NCBI RefSeq assembly: GCF_014171595.1 | Contig: NZ_CP050451.1 | Coordinates: 1,798,001-1,862,000, forward strand | From: Massilia sp. Se16.2.3 | GTDB taxonomy: Bacteria; Pseudomonadota; Gammaproteobacteria; Burkholderiales; Burkholderiaceae_D | Direction of reading: 5' to 3' | DNA: 64,000 nt | Part shown: positions 16,392-26,679 of the stretch, one piece after another | Numbering within the stretch: position 1 is the stretch's first letter | Layout: each line of letters begins with the position of its first letter | The notes under the pieces: generated by a model | The model's input: the letters and a program-made list of their open reading frames with translations, nothing else | Databases searched by the model: none | Told to the model about the DNA's origin: nothing | Program-made: the position numbers and the translations under genes

Positions 16392-18269
16392 ATGAACCTG
16401 TTAGAAACCATCAACGACCCCTCGGACCTGCGCCAACTGCCGCGCACCCAGCTCACGCCCCTGGCGAACGAGCTGCGCCAGTTCCTGCTCGAGTCGGTCG
16501 CGAAGACGGGGGGCCACCTGTCCTCGAACCTGGGCACGGTCGAACTGACCATCGCGCTGCATTATGTCTTCGAGACGCCGCACGACCGCATCGTCTGGGA
16601 CGTCGGCCACCAGACCTATTCGCACAAGATCCTCACCGGCCGCCGCGGCCGCATGGACACGCTGCGCCAGCTCAATGGCCTGTCGGGCTTCCCGAAGCGC
16701 GACGAAAGCGAATACGACACCTTCGGCACCGCGCACTCGTCGACGTCGATTTCGGCAGCGCTGGGCATGGCTGCGGCCGCGAAGATCAAGGGCGAACACC
16801 GCCACGCGATTGCCGTCATCGGCGACGGCTCGATGACCGCGGGCATGGCTTTCGAGGCCCTGAACAATGCCGGCGTCGAGGAAGACTGCAACCTGCTGGT
16901 GGTCCTGAACGACAACGACATGTCGATCTCGCCGCCGGTCGGCGCGCTGAACCGCTACCTGGCGCGCCTGATGTCCGGCCAGTTCTACGCCGCCGCCAAG
17001 AGCGTGGGCAAGACCGTGCTGCCGGGCCCCGTGCTGGGCCTCGCGCGCAAGCTGGAGGAACACGCCAAGGGCATGGTGGTGCCAGCCACGATGTTCGAGG
17101 AATTCGGCTTCAACTACATCGGCCCGATCGACGGCCACGACCTCGACTCGCTGATCCCGACGCTGGAAAACATCAAGAAGCTCAAGGGGCCGCAGTTCCT
17201 CCACGTTGTGACGAAGAAGGGCCAGGGCTACAAGCTGGCCGAGGCCGAGCCGATCCTGTACCACGGCACGGGTAAATTCAATCCGACCGAGGGCATCAAG
17301 CCGGCCACGGCGCCCGCCAAGATGACCTATACCGAAGTCTTCGGCAACTGGCTGTGCGACATGGCAGCCGTCGATTCGCGCCTGGTCGGCATCACGCCGG
17401 CGATGCGCGAGGGCTCGGGCATGGTGCGCTTCCACCAGCAGTACCCGGAGCGCTATTTCGACGTCGGCATCGCCGAGCAGCACTCGGTGACCTTCGGCGC
17501 GGGCCTGGCGACCGAAGGCCTGAAGCCCGTGGTGGCGATCTATTCGACTTTCCTGCAGCGCGCCTACGACCAGCTGATCCACGACGTGGCGCTGCAGAAC
17601 CTGGACGTGACCTTCGCATTGGACCGCGCGGGCCTGGTCGGCGCCGACGGCGCCACCCACGCGGGCAACTACGACCTGCCTTACCTGCGCTGCATCCCGA
17701 ACATGGTGGTCATGGCGCCGTCGGATGAAAACGAATGCCGCCAGATGCTGACGACGGCTTACCACTATCCGGGCCCGGCCGCGGTGCGCTACCCGCGCGG
17801 CGCCGGTATCGGTGCGCCGTTGCAGGAGGAGCTGACCTCGATCGCCATCGGCAAGGGCGACATCAAGCGCCAGGGCGAGAAGATCGCCATCCTCGCCTTC
17901 GGTTCGATGGTGGCGCCGAGCATGGGCGCGGCAGCTGACCTGAACGCGACGGTCGCCAACATGCGTTTCGTGAAGCCGCTCGACGCCGCGCTGGTGGAGC
18001 AGCTGGCCGCCAGCCACGACTACCACCGGTGACGGTGGAAGAGGGCGCGACCATGGGCGGCGCCGGCAGCGCCGTGGCCGAAGCGATGGCCGCCGCCGGC
18101 ATCGTCAAGCCCCCTGCTGATCCTCGGCCTGCCCGATAAATTCATCGACCGGGGCGACCCGGCCGCGCTGCTGGCCTCCGTCGGCCTGGACGCGAAAGGC
18201 ATCGCCGCCTCGATCCGCACCCGCTTCGGCGCGGCGGGCGAGCCGCGGCTGGTGGTGAACAACACCTGA
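16392..18269 (+). CDS. dxs: 1-deoxy-D-xylulose-5-phosphate synthase (two frameshifts near the 3' end)
   Basis: Thiamine-diphosphate enzyme that makes DXP from pyruvate and glyceraldehyde 3-phosphate, first step of the MEP pathway. Key motifs: [20 protein letters not shown]-type [12 protein letters not shown], the ThDP motif [18 protein letters not shown], and the transketolase Pyr domain with [15 protein letters not shown]. The frame breaks at about 18025 (one base missing after AASHDY) and again at a CCCCC run (18110-18114, one extra base). Between and after, the expected tail [16 protein letters not shown] and [15 protein letters not shown] is clear, ending at TGA 18267. The two shifts cancel, giving 625 residues. 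Loss of dxs would be lethal without another copy, so these are probably sequence errors. It starts directly after the ispA stop. Confidence 0.92.
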
Positions 18270-18290
18270 TTCAATTGGATGAAACGAAGA

Positions 18291-18317
18291 AGCGGCGCCG
18301 AGGCGCCGCTTTTTTTT
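18291..18317 (+). terminator. Rho-independent terminator of the xseB-ispA-dxs operon
   Basis: AGCGGCGCC (18291-18299) pairs with GGCGCCGCT (18302-18310), followed by a run of eight T. It is a strong intrinsic terminator 21 bp after the dxs stop. Confidence 0.92.
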
Positions 18318-18330
18318 CCCGCTTCGTCGA

Positions 18331-18500
18331 CCGTAGGGTGGACGGCTATACCCGACGGCTGGTACACCCGCGGCCTTGCTGCCGTCCACGCGTTCAACCT
18401 GTATACGCATCGTCGCGGCGTATCGGCCGCTGCTTGAACGCGTGGACGGCATCGGCGTCGCATGAACACGGCCGTCCCGGTAGAGCCGTCCACCCTACGG
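18331..18500. repeat. Nested palindromic repeat element, copy 1 (about 170 bp)
   Basis: Outer arms CCGTAGGGTGGACGGC (18331-18346) and GCCGTCCACCCTACGG (18485-18500) are perfect inverted repeats. Inner arms GCCGTCCACGCGTTCAA (18381-18397) and TTGAACGCGTGGACGGC (18434-18450) are a second perfect inverted pair. A second element with the same plan, arm motifs and length lies at 52409-52579. The structure suggests a non-autonomous palindromic mobile repeat. Confidence 0.8.
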
Positions 18501-18515
18501 GTATGTTGCCTGGGG

Positions 18516-18618
18516 CGTAGCGTGGGCTCTCCAGACCCGTGGGGTGAGCGCCCGAGCCCACGCGGGACTGCGGCGTCCATTATCGTGCCTACCGCGTGGG
18601 CACAGGGCGCCCACCCTG
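18516..18618. repeat. Cluster of short GTGGGC-type palindromes
   Basis: Partial and complete copies of the GTAGGGTGGGC...GCCCACGCGG element follow the nested repeat: a degenerate copy from 18516, GGGGTGAGCGCCCGAGCCCA onward (18541-18564), and CCGCGTGGGCACAGGGCGCC onward (18592-18618). Another copy occurs at 18702-18730, where the arms GTGGGC/GCCCAC flank CGCCCCGA. Confidence 0.65.
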
Positions 18619-18621
18619 CTG

Positions 18622-18697
18622 ACTGACGTTCATCCGCTGCGTATGCGTCCACCAATGGACGTACGCCGACACCGCCGAATTGTCGATGCGGTAGGTC
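18622..18697 (-). pseudogene. 3' remnant of a second C70-like peptidase gene
   Basis: Read on the minus strand this 76-bp stretch encodes LTYRIDNSAVSAYVHWWTHT then QRMNVS, nearly the same as the last residues of the intact peptidase just upstream in the same orientation (LTYRTYNSAVAASDHRWTHT then QRMNVSAF). It lacks the rest of a gene and lies between GTGGGC-type palindromes (18516-18618 and 18702-18730). It appears to be what is left of a tandem paralogue or a partial duplication. Confidence 0.7.
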
Positions 18698-18769
18698 AGA
18701 CTCCGTAGGGTGGGCGCCCCGAGCCCACCGTCCACGACACGCATGAACGCAAGGCTCCGAGACAACCAA

Positions 18770-19360
18770 TCAAAACGCGCTGACGTTCATGCGCTGCGTA
18801 TGCGTCCAGCGGTGATCCGATGCCGCCACCGCCGAATTGTAGGTACGGTAGGTCAGCCCCTCGCCCGGCCATGGATCCATCATGTAGATGTAGTTCACGC
18901 CGTTGTAGCTCTGGTAGCCGCGGCCGGCCATGATGTGTCCACCGCCGTTGGTCCAGCCATAGCGGATCACGAAGGGGCGATTCGCGTTGATGTCCCACAC
19001 CACGCTGCTCCACGACGAAGCCGAGTTGTAGGCCGTATTCGGCACGCCCCAGGCATTGAGGATGTTCTGGACGCTGCCCGCCGTGCCATACATGCTGTTG
19101 GGCTGGTTGGCGTAGCTGTTCCAGTTGAAGGTGCCATTCCCGCAGGCGTAGTTCAGGCCAAAGGCCCAGTTCACGATCTGGCACTGGCTGGGCGTGCGCT
19201 GGTAGACGGCGAGGATGGCCTTGCTGGTGGCGGACCAGCACCACTGGCTGTGTTCCTGGGTCGTCAGCGGAACGTTCAGCGCGCGCGCTTGCGCGAACGC
19301 GGCGGGCAGGGCGGCGGCAAGCGCCAGGCCGAGCACGAGTTGAGTGACATTCTTCTTCAT
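18770..19360 (-). CDS. Secreted papain-like cysteine peptidase (C70/AvrRpt2-like family)
   Basis: A 196-residue exported protein: signal peptide MKKNVTQLVLGLALAAALPAAFA, then a compact papain fold. The catalytic cysteine is in QEHSQWCWSATSKAIL, the histidine in NGGGHIMAGRGY and the third residue in MMDPWPGEG. QWCW plus GGHI is the pattern of the C70/papain-like family that includes the plant effector AvrRpt2. No long propeptide is present. The ATG at 19360 has a GGAG ribosome site. A gene for another exported protein lies 43 bp upstream in the same direction, and a remnant of a second peptidase lies downstream. Substrate and target (competitor, host or self) are unknown. Confidence 0.78.
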   Translation of the reverse strand: MKKNVTQLVLGLALAAALPAAFAQARALNVPLTTQEHSQWCWSATSKAILAVYQRTPSQCQIVNWAFGLNYACGNGTFNWNSYANQPNSMYGTAGSVQNILNAWGVPNTAYNSASSWSSVVWDINANRPFVIRYGWTNGGGHIMAGRGYQSYNGVNYIYMMDPWPGEGLTYRTYNSAVAASDHRWTHTQRMNVSAF

Positions 19361-19402
19361 AGGGGTCTCCGTAAGCTGCATGTTGTAGTTGTGGGGATCG
19401 TC

Positions 19403-20150
19403 TTAGCGGTGCTGGTCCAGGTTGCCCTTCACCGCCACGCGCAGCGCCGGCAGGATCTCGGCATCGTCGAGCAGGGGGCGCGACCGCTTTGGCGTCATTC
19501 ACCGTCCCCTTCGCCATCGACAGCGAGGTGCGCGCCGACAGCAGCGGGGCGAAACGGGCGCTGCCGCCGACGCCGCTCACTTCCAGCAGGTCCGAGCGCG
19601 CCTGGTAGATGCGCACCAGGCGCAGGTTCGAGCGGTCCGCATTGCCGTGCTGGGCAACGAGCCTGTCGAGGTCCTTCGACAGCACGGCGGCGCCATAGGC
19701 GACGGTTTCGAAGCGGCCGTTCTGGCGCTCGACGGTGGCCATGCCGACCGGACGCTCGCCTGCCATGACGACGAAACGCCACTGGTTCGCATGGCGCGCC
19801 ATGTCCTTCATCTTGCCCTTCGCGCCCAGGATCTTGTCCGGATCGATCGTGTAGACCGGGAAGCCGTAGCCGATGCGGGCGTCCTTCAGTTCGCTGACAT
19901 CCTTGACGTCGAGCGGGAAGTCGGCCAGCGGGCTGCCGGCGCGCTGCTGCAGCAGCTGGTTGATGAAGGTGCTCAGGTCGCGCTGCGCGGCGGCCAGGGC
20001 GGCGCCGTTGCTGGCGCTGGCCTGCTGCGCCGCCGTGTGGTCGGCCGCTTGCGGGCCGGCCTGCGCGCTGCCGAAGGCGAGACTCACGCCGAGTGCCGGG
20101 GCGCCGAGCGCGTGTCGATAGGTCAGGTGCTGCCGATGTGGGTGTTGCAT
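19403..20150 (-). CDS. Exported protein encoded upstream of the C70-like peptidase (frameshifted)
   Basis: About 248 residues when repaired. An N-terminal signal-like stretch (APALGVSLAFGSAQA) is followed by an alanine/glutamine-rich helix and a mixed domain with DARIGYGFPVYTIDPDKIL and NQWRFVVMAGERPVGMATVE. I do not recognise a named family. The frame breaks at a GGGGG run (19474-19478): removing one base lets the protein end naturally as LLDDAEILPALRVAVKGNLD to a stop at 19403. A GAGGAG ribosome site supports the start. Co-transcribed with the peptidase 43 bp downstream, it may be a propeptide-like chaperone, inhibitor or substrate of that enzyme. This role is inference from position only. 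Confidence 0.65.
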
Positions 20151-20643
20151 GGATGCTGACTCCTCAAATGTTGAAGCGAAACCCGCCTGTCCGGACGGGC
20201 GCGGAGGTGCTGCGACAAACATGCACGCGGGCTGCGTGCAGGACATCGGGTGCTGGCCACGGCGCGGGGCACCGGACCGGCGGTGAGCGATGATGCAAGG
20301 AGCGAGGCGGCGGCTATACGGATGCGGCGGGTATGGCCGGTCCTGCCCGAAGCAGGCGAAACAAATGGAGCGCGTGGTGACGACAGGGAGTGCCGCAGGA
20401 CCCGGGGTCCGGCAAAGTCGCGCCCTGGAAGGTCCGGAACGGTCTTGTGGACGTTCCGGGCAGAAGTCCGGCCGGCGTCATTCGCCAGGCGGGCAGGATG
20501 CGGGGCGCTTGTATAGACAAGAGCCGTGGGATGCGTCGTATTGTAGTGAAGACAATCTCACTACTCAACAAATTTTTTGTTATCGGGGCGGGCGAAAGCA
20601 TGTCCATCCGGCTATCGGCCGAACGGCAGCAGGCGCCGTCTTG
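20151..20643. other. Intergenic region with AT-rich promoter patch
   Basis: About 490 bp without a convincing gene between the C70 operon and the 2OG dioxygenase. A distinctly AT-rich patch at about 20536-20585 (CTCACTACTCAACAAATTTT then TTGTTATC) interrupts the GC-rich sequence and may carry a promoter for the minus-strand peptidase operon. No repeat copies seen. Confidence 0.4.
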
Positions 20644-21345
20644 TCAGCGGCCCTGTCCGAACAACTCCTCGGCGCGCCGGAACAGGATCCAGGAGGTCGC
20701 GATCAGCTTGTCGCCGCTGACCGGCACGTGGCCTTTATGCGTATGGGTGAAGCCCGCCGGCGCGATGATCAGGCGGCCCTTGCGCGCTTCGATCTTGCGG
20801 TCCTGGTAGAGGAACTCGGTTTCGCCCCCCTCGGCCACGTCGTTCAGGTAGAACTGGAACAGCAGCACCCGGTGCAGGGTTTCGCAACTGGCGTTCTGCG
20901 GATAGATCTCGGAATGCCAATGGTGGTAGCCGCCCGTCCCCTGCAGGTACTTCTGCAGGTTGATCGGGCCGCAGCGGTACATCGCCTGCAGCAGGGCGGG
21001 CAGGTGCGGACTGCCGCATTCGTCGAAGTTCGCCAGCGACAGCGCCACCGGCTCGCCCGTGCGCGGATGCGCCACCATGGGCGCGAGCGCGCCCAGCACG
21101 AGGGCGCGGTAGCGGTCGATGTAGCTCGCCAGGTGCTGGGCCACGGCCGCCATCATCAGGTTGCCGATGTCATGCCATTCCTTGTGCGGGCCGATGGTGA
21201 GATCCCAGCTGTCCTTCTTGTTCGTGTCGACGCCGTTGCCGGTGCGTCCGCGCACGACCTTGTCGCTGGCATGGAAGCGCGCCACGATGGCGTCGCATTG
21301 TTCGGGGCTGAGGGCGTTGTCGTAGATGCCGATGAAGTCGTCCAA
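20644..21345 (-). CDS. 2OG-Fe(II) oxygenase (prolyl 4-hydroxylase-like)
   Basis: A 233-residue 2-oxoglutarate/Fe(II) dioxygenase. The jelly-roll core contains YHHWHSEIYP (first iron ligands), LLFQFYLNDVAEGGETEFLY and the distal histidine/2OG-binding segment FTHTHKGHVPVSGDKLIATSW. This matches the prolyl 4-hydroxylase superfamily; substrate unknown. I chose the TTG at 21345 (LDDFIGIYDNALS) because a GGAAAAGAGA ribosome site sits in front and the family begins there; an ATG at 21402 would add 19 residues. It is divergent from the cobalamin riboswitch unit. Confidence 0.8.
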   Translation of the reverse strand: MDDFIGIYDNALSPEQCDAIVARFHASDKVVRGRTGNGVDTNKKDSWDLTIGPHKEWHDIGNLMMAAVAQHLASYIDRYRALVLGALAPMVAHPRTGEPVALSLANFDECGSPHLPALLQAMYRCGPINLQKYLQGTGGYHHWHSEIYPQNASCETLHRVLLFQFYLNDVAEGGETEFLYQDRKIEARKGRLIIAPAGFTHTHKGHVPVSGDKLIATSWILFRRAEELFGQGR

Positions 21346-21489
21346 GGTCGTCTCTTTTCCGTGATGGGGTGATTGTTTTTTTGTGCCAGTGTACCGCGCC
21401 ATGCCAGGGCTGCGCACCCCCGTATCCGGGCAGGGTAGGGGCCATGGCGATGTGACAACACGGCAGGGTGCATGTAGAATTCGCCCTTT

Positions 21490-21690
21490 ACGCGATTGGT
21501 GCCCTCCTGCTTGTCTGCCGGAGGGTGAAACGGGAAGCCGGTGACGCGCGGGATAGCCATCCCCCGCCAGTCCGGCGCAGCCCCCGCTGCTGTAGGCCTG
21601 ACGACCCTGGCCATACGCCACTGTGCATCGCACGGGAAGGCAAGGACAGGGAAGGACGAAGGCAAGCCAGAAGACCGGCCAGTCGTGCAG
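21490..21690 (+). ncRNA. Cobalamin (AdoCbl-type) riboswitch
   Basis: All landmarks of the B12 element are present in order: GGTGCC (21498), GGGTGAAACGGGAAGCCGGT (21523-21542), the conserved core GCGCAGCCCCCGCTGCTGTA (21576-21595), CCACTGTGCATCGCACGGGA onward (from 21618) and the B12 box GCAAGCCAGAAGACCGGCC (21663-21681). About 175 nt separate it from the CobN-like start. Cobalamin binding would lower expression of the downstream coupled genes. Boundaries are approximate. Confidence 0.92.
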
Positions 21691-21865
21691 TACTTTGCAG
21701 CGCCCGGGGTGTGGCGTTGCCGGTTGGCTGTCCGTTTTCCTTCGTTCCGGTCATGAGCTCGTGCGCGCCCGTTGCGGCGCGCTGCTGCGCGCAAGCGACT
21801 TCCCGCGAAGGGCATGGGTAGCCTGGTTTTCATGCGCGCCCCGCGTGCCTTACCCGTCGACGTCG

Positions 21866-24800
21866 ATGAGTGCCCGTCTATCTTCCCGCGTCCTTGCGAT
21901 GCTGCTGTGCTGCCTGGCGCTGCTGCCCGCGCGCGCCGCCACCCTGTTCGCCGCCGTTACCGAACGCGCCGCCCCGGCCGCCGTCGATGCCGCCCACCGC
22001 CACCGGAAGCGCATCCGCACGACCGCATCGTCTTGCGCACGACGGCGCAGCTGATGGCGGCGAGCGAACGCGACCTGGGACGCTGGATCGGCCAGGCCGA
22101 CAGCGTGCTGGCCGTCGCCGTTTTCGGCGACCCGGCGCGGCGCCTGAAGGATGCCCCGGGCCGCCACGCGCGTCCCGCCACTGCCATCCTCGCCTTCAAC
22201 GGCGAGGCGACCCTCAGCCTGTCGACGCGAGGGCGGCATGGCCGCTTGCACGATTTTTCGCCGGAGACCCTGCGCCAGCTCGCCGCCGAGGCGCCGCCGG
22301 AGGCCGCGCTGGCGGCGGCGCAGGCCCACGCGTCCGCGGCCTACTGGCTGGCTGCGCGGCGCCTGTGGCAGGCCGGCGGGGGCGACAACCTGGCTGCGTT
22401 GCTGGACGGTTTGCTGGATGCGCAGCCGGACCGTGCCGGTGCGCTGCCCGCGCCGCAGCCGGAACCGACGCTGCGCCTGCGCGTCGGCGCACGCGAGCTG
22501 GCCGATGCCGGCGCCTGGGGCCATGCCGCCAGCCTGGGCCTGAAGGAGCGGCCGACGGTCGTCGTGCTCGATCTGGCGAACATGGACCAGGAGGTCCCGG
22601 CCGCGCTGTGCCGGCGCATCGAGGCGCACGGCCAGGCTTGCGTGCAGCTGGCGGCGCGCTGGGGCGGCGCCTCGCGCGAGGCCCTCGAGCGCCTGCCGGA
22701 ACTGATCGCGCCGGCGCGGCCCGCGGCACTCGTCGTGCTGCAGGATTTCGTGGTCGGCGCGGCCGAGGGCCGCGAGGCGGTGGAGGCTGCCTTCAAGCGG
22801 CTCGACATCCCGGTGTTCAAGGCGATCCGCCTGATGGATCGCAGTGCCGTGCAATGGCGCCTCTCGCCCGACGGCCTCACGCCCGATTCGGTGCAGTACC
22901 GGGTGGCGCTGCCCGAGCTGCAGGGGATCGGCCAGCCGATCGTGGTGGCGGCGCTGGGGCAGCCGCGCCACGATCCGCTGACCGGCATCGAACACCGGCC
23001 GCCGGTCGTGCTGGCGCCGGAAGCGGAGCGGGTCGCCGCCCGTGTGAGCCGCTGGCTGGCCCTGCGCGCCAAGCCGAACCGCGACAAGCGCGTCGCCCTC
23101 ATCTATTACAACCATCCGCCGGGACGCCAGAACATCGGCGCCGACAACCTCGACGTGCCGGCCTCGCTGTTCGACATGCTGGTCGCACTGAAGGCGGCCG
23201 GCTATACGGTCGGCGAGCTGCCGGCCTCGCCCGAAGCGCTGCTTGACCGCATCATGGCGCAGGGCGTCAACCTGCCGGAGGACCGCACGGCGCTGCGCGA
23301 ACTGGCAGACAAGGTCGCCGGCGTCGAATCCGCCGACTATGCGCGCTGGTTCGGCGCACTGCCGCCGCGCGTGCAGGGCGAGATGCAAAGCGGCCTGCTC
23401 GGGCGCCTGCAGACCGACGTGCTGGAAGCGGAAGCTTCCGGAGAACAGGCGCTGGGACGCAAGCAGGTGAATGTCGTCATCAAGGAACTGCTGCACCTGG
23501 TCGAAGGCGCCGACCACCCGCAGCGGGCGCTGGCACTGCGCGACCTGGCGGCGCTGGAAGCGGGTTATACCGCTTGTCTCGACGAGCGCGCCCAACGCCC
23601 CTGCCGGTCTTTGGGCCCCCTGCAGCGGCGCCTGGCCGGCTACGGCATCGAAGGCTTGCGCGGCTGGGGACCGGTGCCGGGCAAGGTGATGGTCGAGGGC
23701 GGCCGGCTGCTGGTGCCGGGCATCGTGTTCGGCAACGTGTTCATCGGCCCGCAGCCGCCGCGCGGCTGGGAAGTGGACGAAGAGCTGCTGCATGCGAACA
23801 CCAGCATCACGCCGCCGCACCAGTACCTGGCCTTTTATCACTGGCTGCGCGACCGCTTCAAGGCCGACGCCCTGGTCCATGTCGGGCGCCATTCGACCTA
23901 TGAATTCTTGCCGGGCAAAGCCGTCGGCCTGGCGGCGGACGACTACCCCAGCCTGATCGCCGGCGACCTGCCGGGCATCTACCCGTACATCGTCGACGGC
24001 GTGGGCGAGGGCACCCAGGCCAAGCGGCGCGGCCTGGCCGTGATGGTCGACCACCTGACGCCACCGCTGGCGGCCACGCCCCTGTACGACGAGCTGCTGG
24101 CGCTGCGCCAGGTGGTCGAGAGCTACGAGGCGGCCAGCTCCGAGACGCTGAAAACGCAGGCCGCGGCGGTGATGCGCGAGCGCGTGACCAAACTGAACCT
24201 GCGCGCCGAACTGGAAGCCTCGATGGCCGATGTGCTCAAGGTGCGCGGCATCGGTTTCGACGCCGCCGACGACGACCTGCTGGCGCATGAAGTGGGCCAC
24301 TACCTGACCAAGCTGCAGGAAAAGTTCATGCCCTACGGCCTGCACGTGTTCGGGCGCCCATGGGAACGCCAGTCGCTCGACCTGATGCTCGATTCCATGC
24401 GCAAGGGCGGCATCCTCGACCTTGACGTCGAGCGCAAGCTGGTGGACTCCCCGCGTCTCGAGATGGCGGGCCTGCTGGCCGGCCTGGACGGACGCTACAT
24501 CGAGCCGGGCAAGGGCAACGACCCGCTGCGTTCGCCCGAGGCGCTGCCTACCGGGCGCAACTTCCATGCGGTCGATGGCGACATCCTGCCGACGCGGCTG
24601 GGCTATGGCCTGGGCGAGCGGCTGGCGACAAAGGCGGCCGCGCGCGCGAACGGCAAGGAGGGCAGCGAGGGCATCATCCTGTGGGCCTCCGACGCGGTGC
24701 GCGACGAGGGCGTAATGGTCGCCTTTGCGCTGGCGATGATGGGCGCCGAGCCGGTGTGGAATGCGCGCGGCATCGTGACCGATGTGCGCCTGAAGCCCGG

Positions 24801-26238
24801 GGCACCACGGCGCGATGCCATCGTCACCACCTCGGGACTGTTCCGCGACCTGTATCCGAACCTGATCCGCCTGATCGACCGCGCCGGCAGGCTGGCGCTG
24901 GCCGCATCGGCCGCCACCCCCGGTGGAAGAGGACCCCAGCTGCGCGAGCCGCTGACGGCGGCACTGGCGCCGCTGCCGGGCGCGAGCTGGGGCCACGAAA
25001 CGCTGGCGGACAACCGCGTGGCAGCCGGGTGGCTGGCGCGCACCAGGACCCTGCGCAGCGGCGGCATGCCGCTGGTGGACGCCGGCACGGCCGCGGCGCA
25101 GCGGGTCTTCGGCGATGCGCCTGGCGCCTATGGCACCGGCGTGAATCGCCTGACCGAGCGCTCCGGCGCCTGGCGCGAACGCGAGGAGCTCGGGCGCGCC
25201 TACCGCAACCGCATGGGCCATGCCTATGGCCTGGACGCGAGCGGCGAGGCGAACCACGCCGCCTTCGACGTCGCACTAAGCGGTATCGCGCGCACCTATC
25301 ACGGCCGTGCCAGCAATCTCTACGGCCTGCTCGACAACAACGATGCCTTCGACTACCCGGGCGGCCTGTCGCTTGCTGTCGAGACGCGCACCGGGCGGGT
25401 GCCGGACGCGATGATCCTGCAGCACGGCCAGCCCGGCCAGGCCGATGTCGAGCCGCTGGCCTCCGCCCTGCTGGGCGAGCTGCGCGGGCGCTTCCTCAAT
25501 CCCGCCTGGCTCAAGCCCCTGATGGGACACGGCTATGCCGGCGCGCGCACGATGGGCCAGGAATTCGTCGAGAATTTGTGGGGCTGGCAGGTGACGCGCC
25601 CCGACCTGGTCAAGAGCTGGGCGTGGGACGAGGTCAAGGCGGTTTACTTCGACGACGCCCATGGCCTCCAGTTGCCGCAATTCTTGGGCGAGCGCCACAA
25701 CGTGCACGTGAAGGCGCACATGCTGGCGGTGTTCATGGTGGCGGCCGAGAAGGGCTACTGGAAGACCGACCGCGCCACCGTCCGCCGCATGGGCGGCGAG
25801 CTGGCGCGCCTGGTGGCCGCCAACGGGCTGCCCGGCAGCGGGCATACCTCGCCCGCGCATCCGATGTGGCAGTGGCTGGCGCCGCAGCTGGAGGACGCCG
25901 ACGCGCGCCTGCTGGGCGTGGCTTTGGCACGCGCGCGCGGCGAGGCAGGGCTGCCTGCGCCACCGACCCCTCGGGCCACCGCGCATGCTGGGGCAGCGGC
26001 GACTGCGCCGCTGTCGGCGCGGCGCACGGCTGGCGCCACGCCTGCGCCCACGCCCGCGCCGGCGCCGGCGCCCGTGCGTGCCTATGAACTGCTGGCGTCG
26101 CCCGACGCGCCCGCACCTGTCGGCCTGCGTGTCGCCGGTGTACTTGGCGCACTCGCCTGTGCCTGCGTCCTGTTCGCGCTCGGCGTGCGCCGCGGCGCTC
26201 GACCGATTCTTCCTCAACCTTCCGGGAGCATTCCATGA
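21866..26238 (+). CDS. Exported, membrane-anchored CobN/HmuS-like chelatase subunit
   Basis: A CobN/magnesium-chelatase H-like protein of about 1457 residues when repaired. Diagnostic segments include KRVALIYYNHPPGRQNIGAD, the HVGRHSTYEFLPGK motif (where canonical CobN has HGTHG-type residues), RGWGPVPGKVMVEGG and FVENLWGWQVTRPDLVKSW. Unlike cytosolic CobN it begins with a signal peptide (MSARLSSRVLAMLLCCLALL then PARA) and ends with a Pro/Ala linker and a membrane helix (LRVAGVLGALACACVLFALG). This is the topology of the TonB-linked CobN-like group that includes HmuS. The signal-peptide frame and main frame differ by one missing base near 22000. The stop overlaps the next start (ATGA). Under the cobalamin riboswitch, a role in corrinoid, cobalt or porphyrin metal handling in the periplasm is likely; the substrate is unproven. 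Confidence 0.85.
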
Positions 26239-26679
26239 TCGACTTCTTTTCCTTCGCCTGGCTGCACGACGCCGTCAGCTGGCTGCTGGCGCCGGCCCTC
26301 GCAGCCCTGCTGCTGGGCTGCGCACTGGCGCTGCTCGAAGGCGGCATCGCCGTCGGCGAGCGCTTTTACGGCCTGGCGCGGCTGCATGCGGCGGGCGACC
26401 TCGCCCGCGTGCAGGCGGTGGCGCGGCGGCGCCTGGAACGCGCCGACCTGCTGGCGCGCATCCCGCCGATGCTCGGGCTGATGGCCACGATTATCCCGCT
26501 CGGACCGGGCCTGGCCGCGCTGGGCCAGGGGCGATCCGGCCCGGCTGGCCAGCGCCGTCACCGTCGCCTTCGACGCCACCGTGCTGGGACTGGTCGCCGG
26601 CATCGGCGGCATGGTGATCGGCAAGCTGCGCCGCCGCTGGTACGAAGAGACCCTCGAAGCGATGGAAGGCGCGGCATGA
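26235..26679 (+). CDS. MotA/TolQ/ExbB-like proton channel family protein (frameshifted)
   Basis: About 147 residues when repaired. An N-terminal membrane helix (WLLAPALAALLLGCALALLE) and a helix pair around LLARIPPMLGLMATIIPLGPGL and VAFDATVLGLVAGIGGMVIG give the ExbB/TolQ pattern. The frame breaks at the GGGG run near 26527-26530: removing one base gives the natural tail down to TGA 26677. ATGA overlaps on both sides couple it to the CobN-like gene and the DUF2149 gene. In the known CobN-like clusters such a protein is thought to energise the chelatase by proton flow. Shorter than true ExbB, which fits this subgroup. Confidence 0.8.

Noticed and set aside
16401..18026. Long open frame antisense to dxs
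   Set aside because: Same reason: stop-poor antisense frame of a high-GC gene, with no recognisable protein.
21850..25257. Very long open frame antisense to the CobN-like gene
   Set aside because: It mirrors a GC-rich coding strand, has histidine/glutamine/arginine-rich nonsense composition and no domain. It is a codon-bias shadow.
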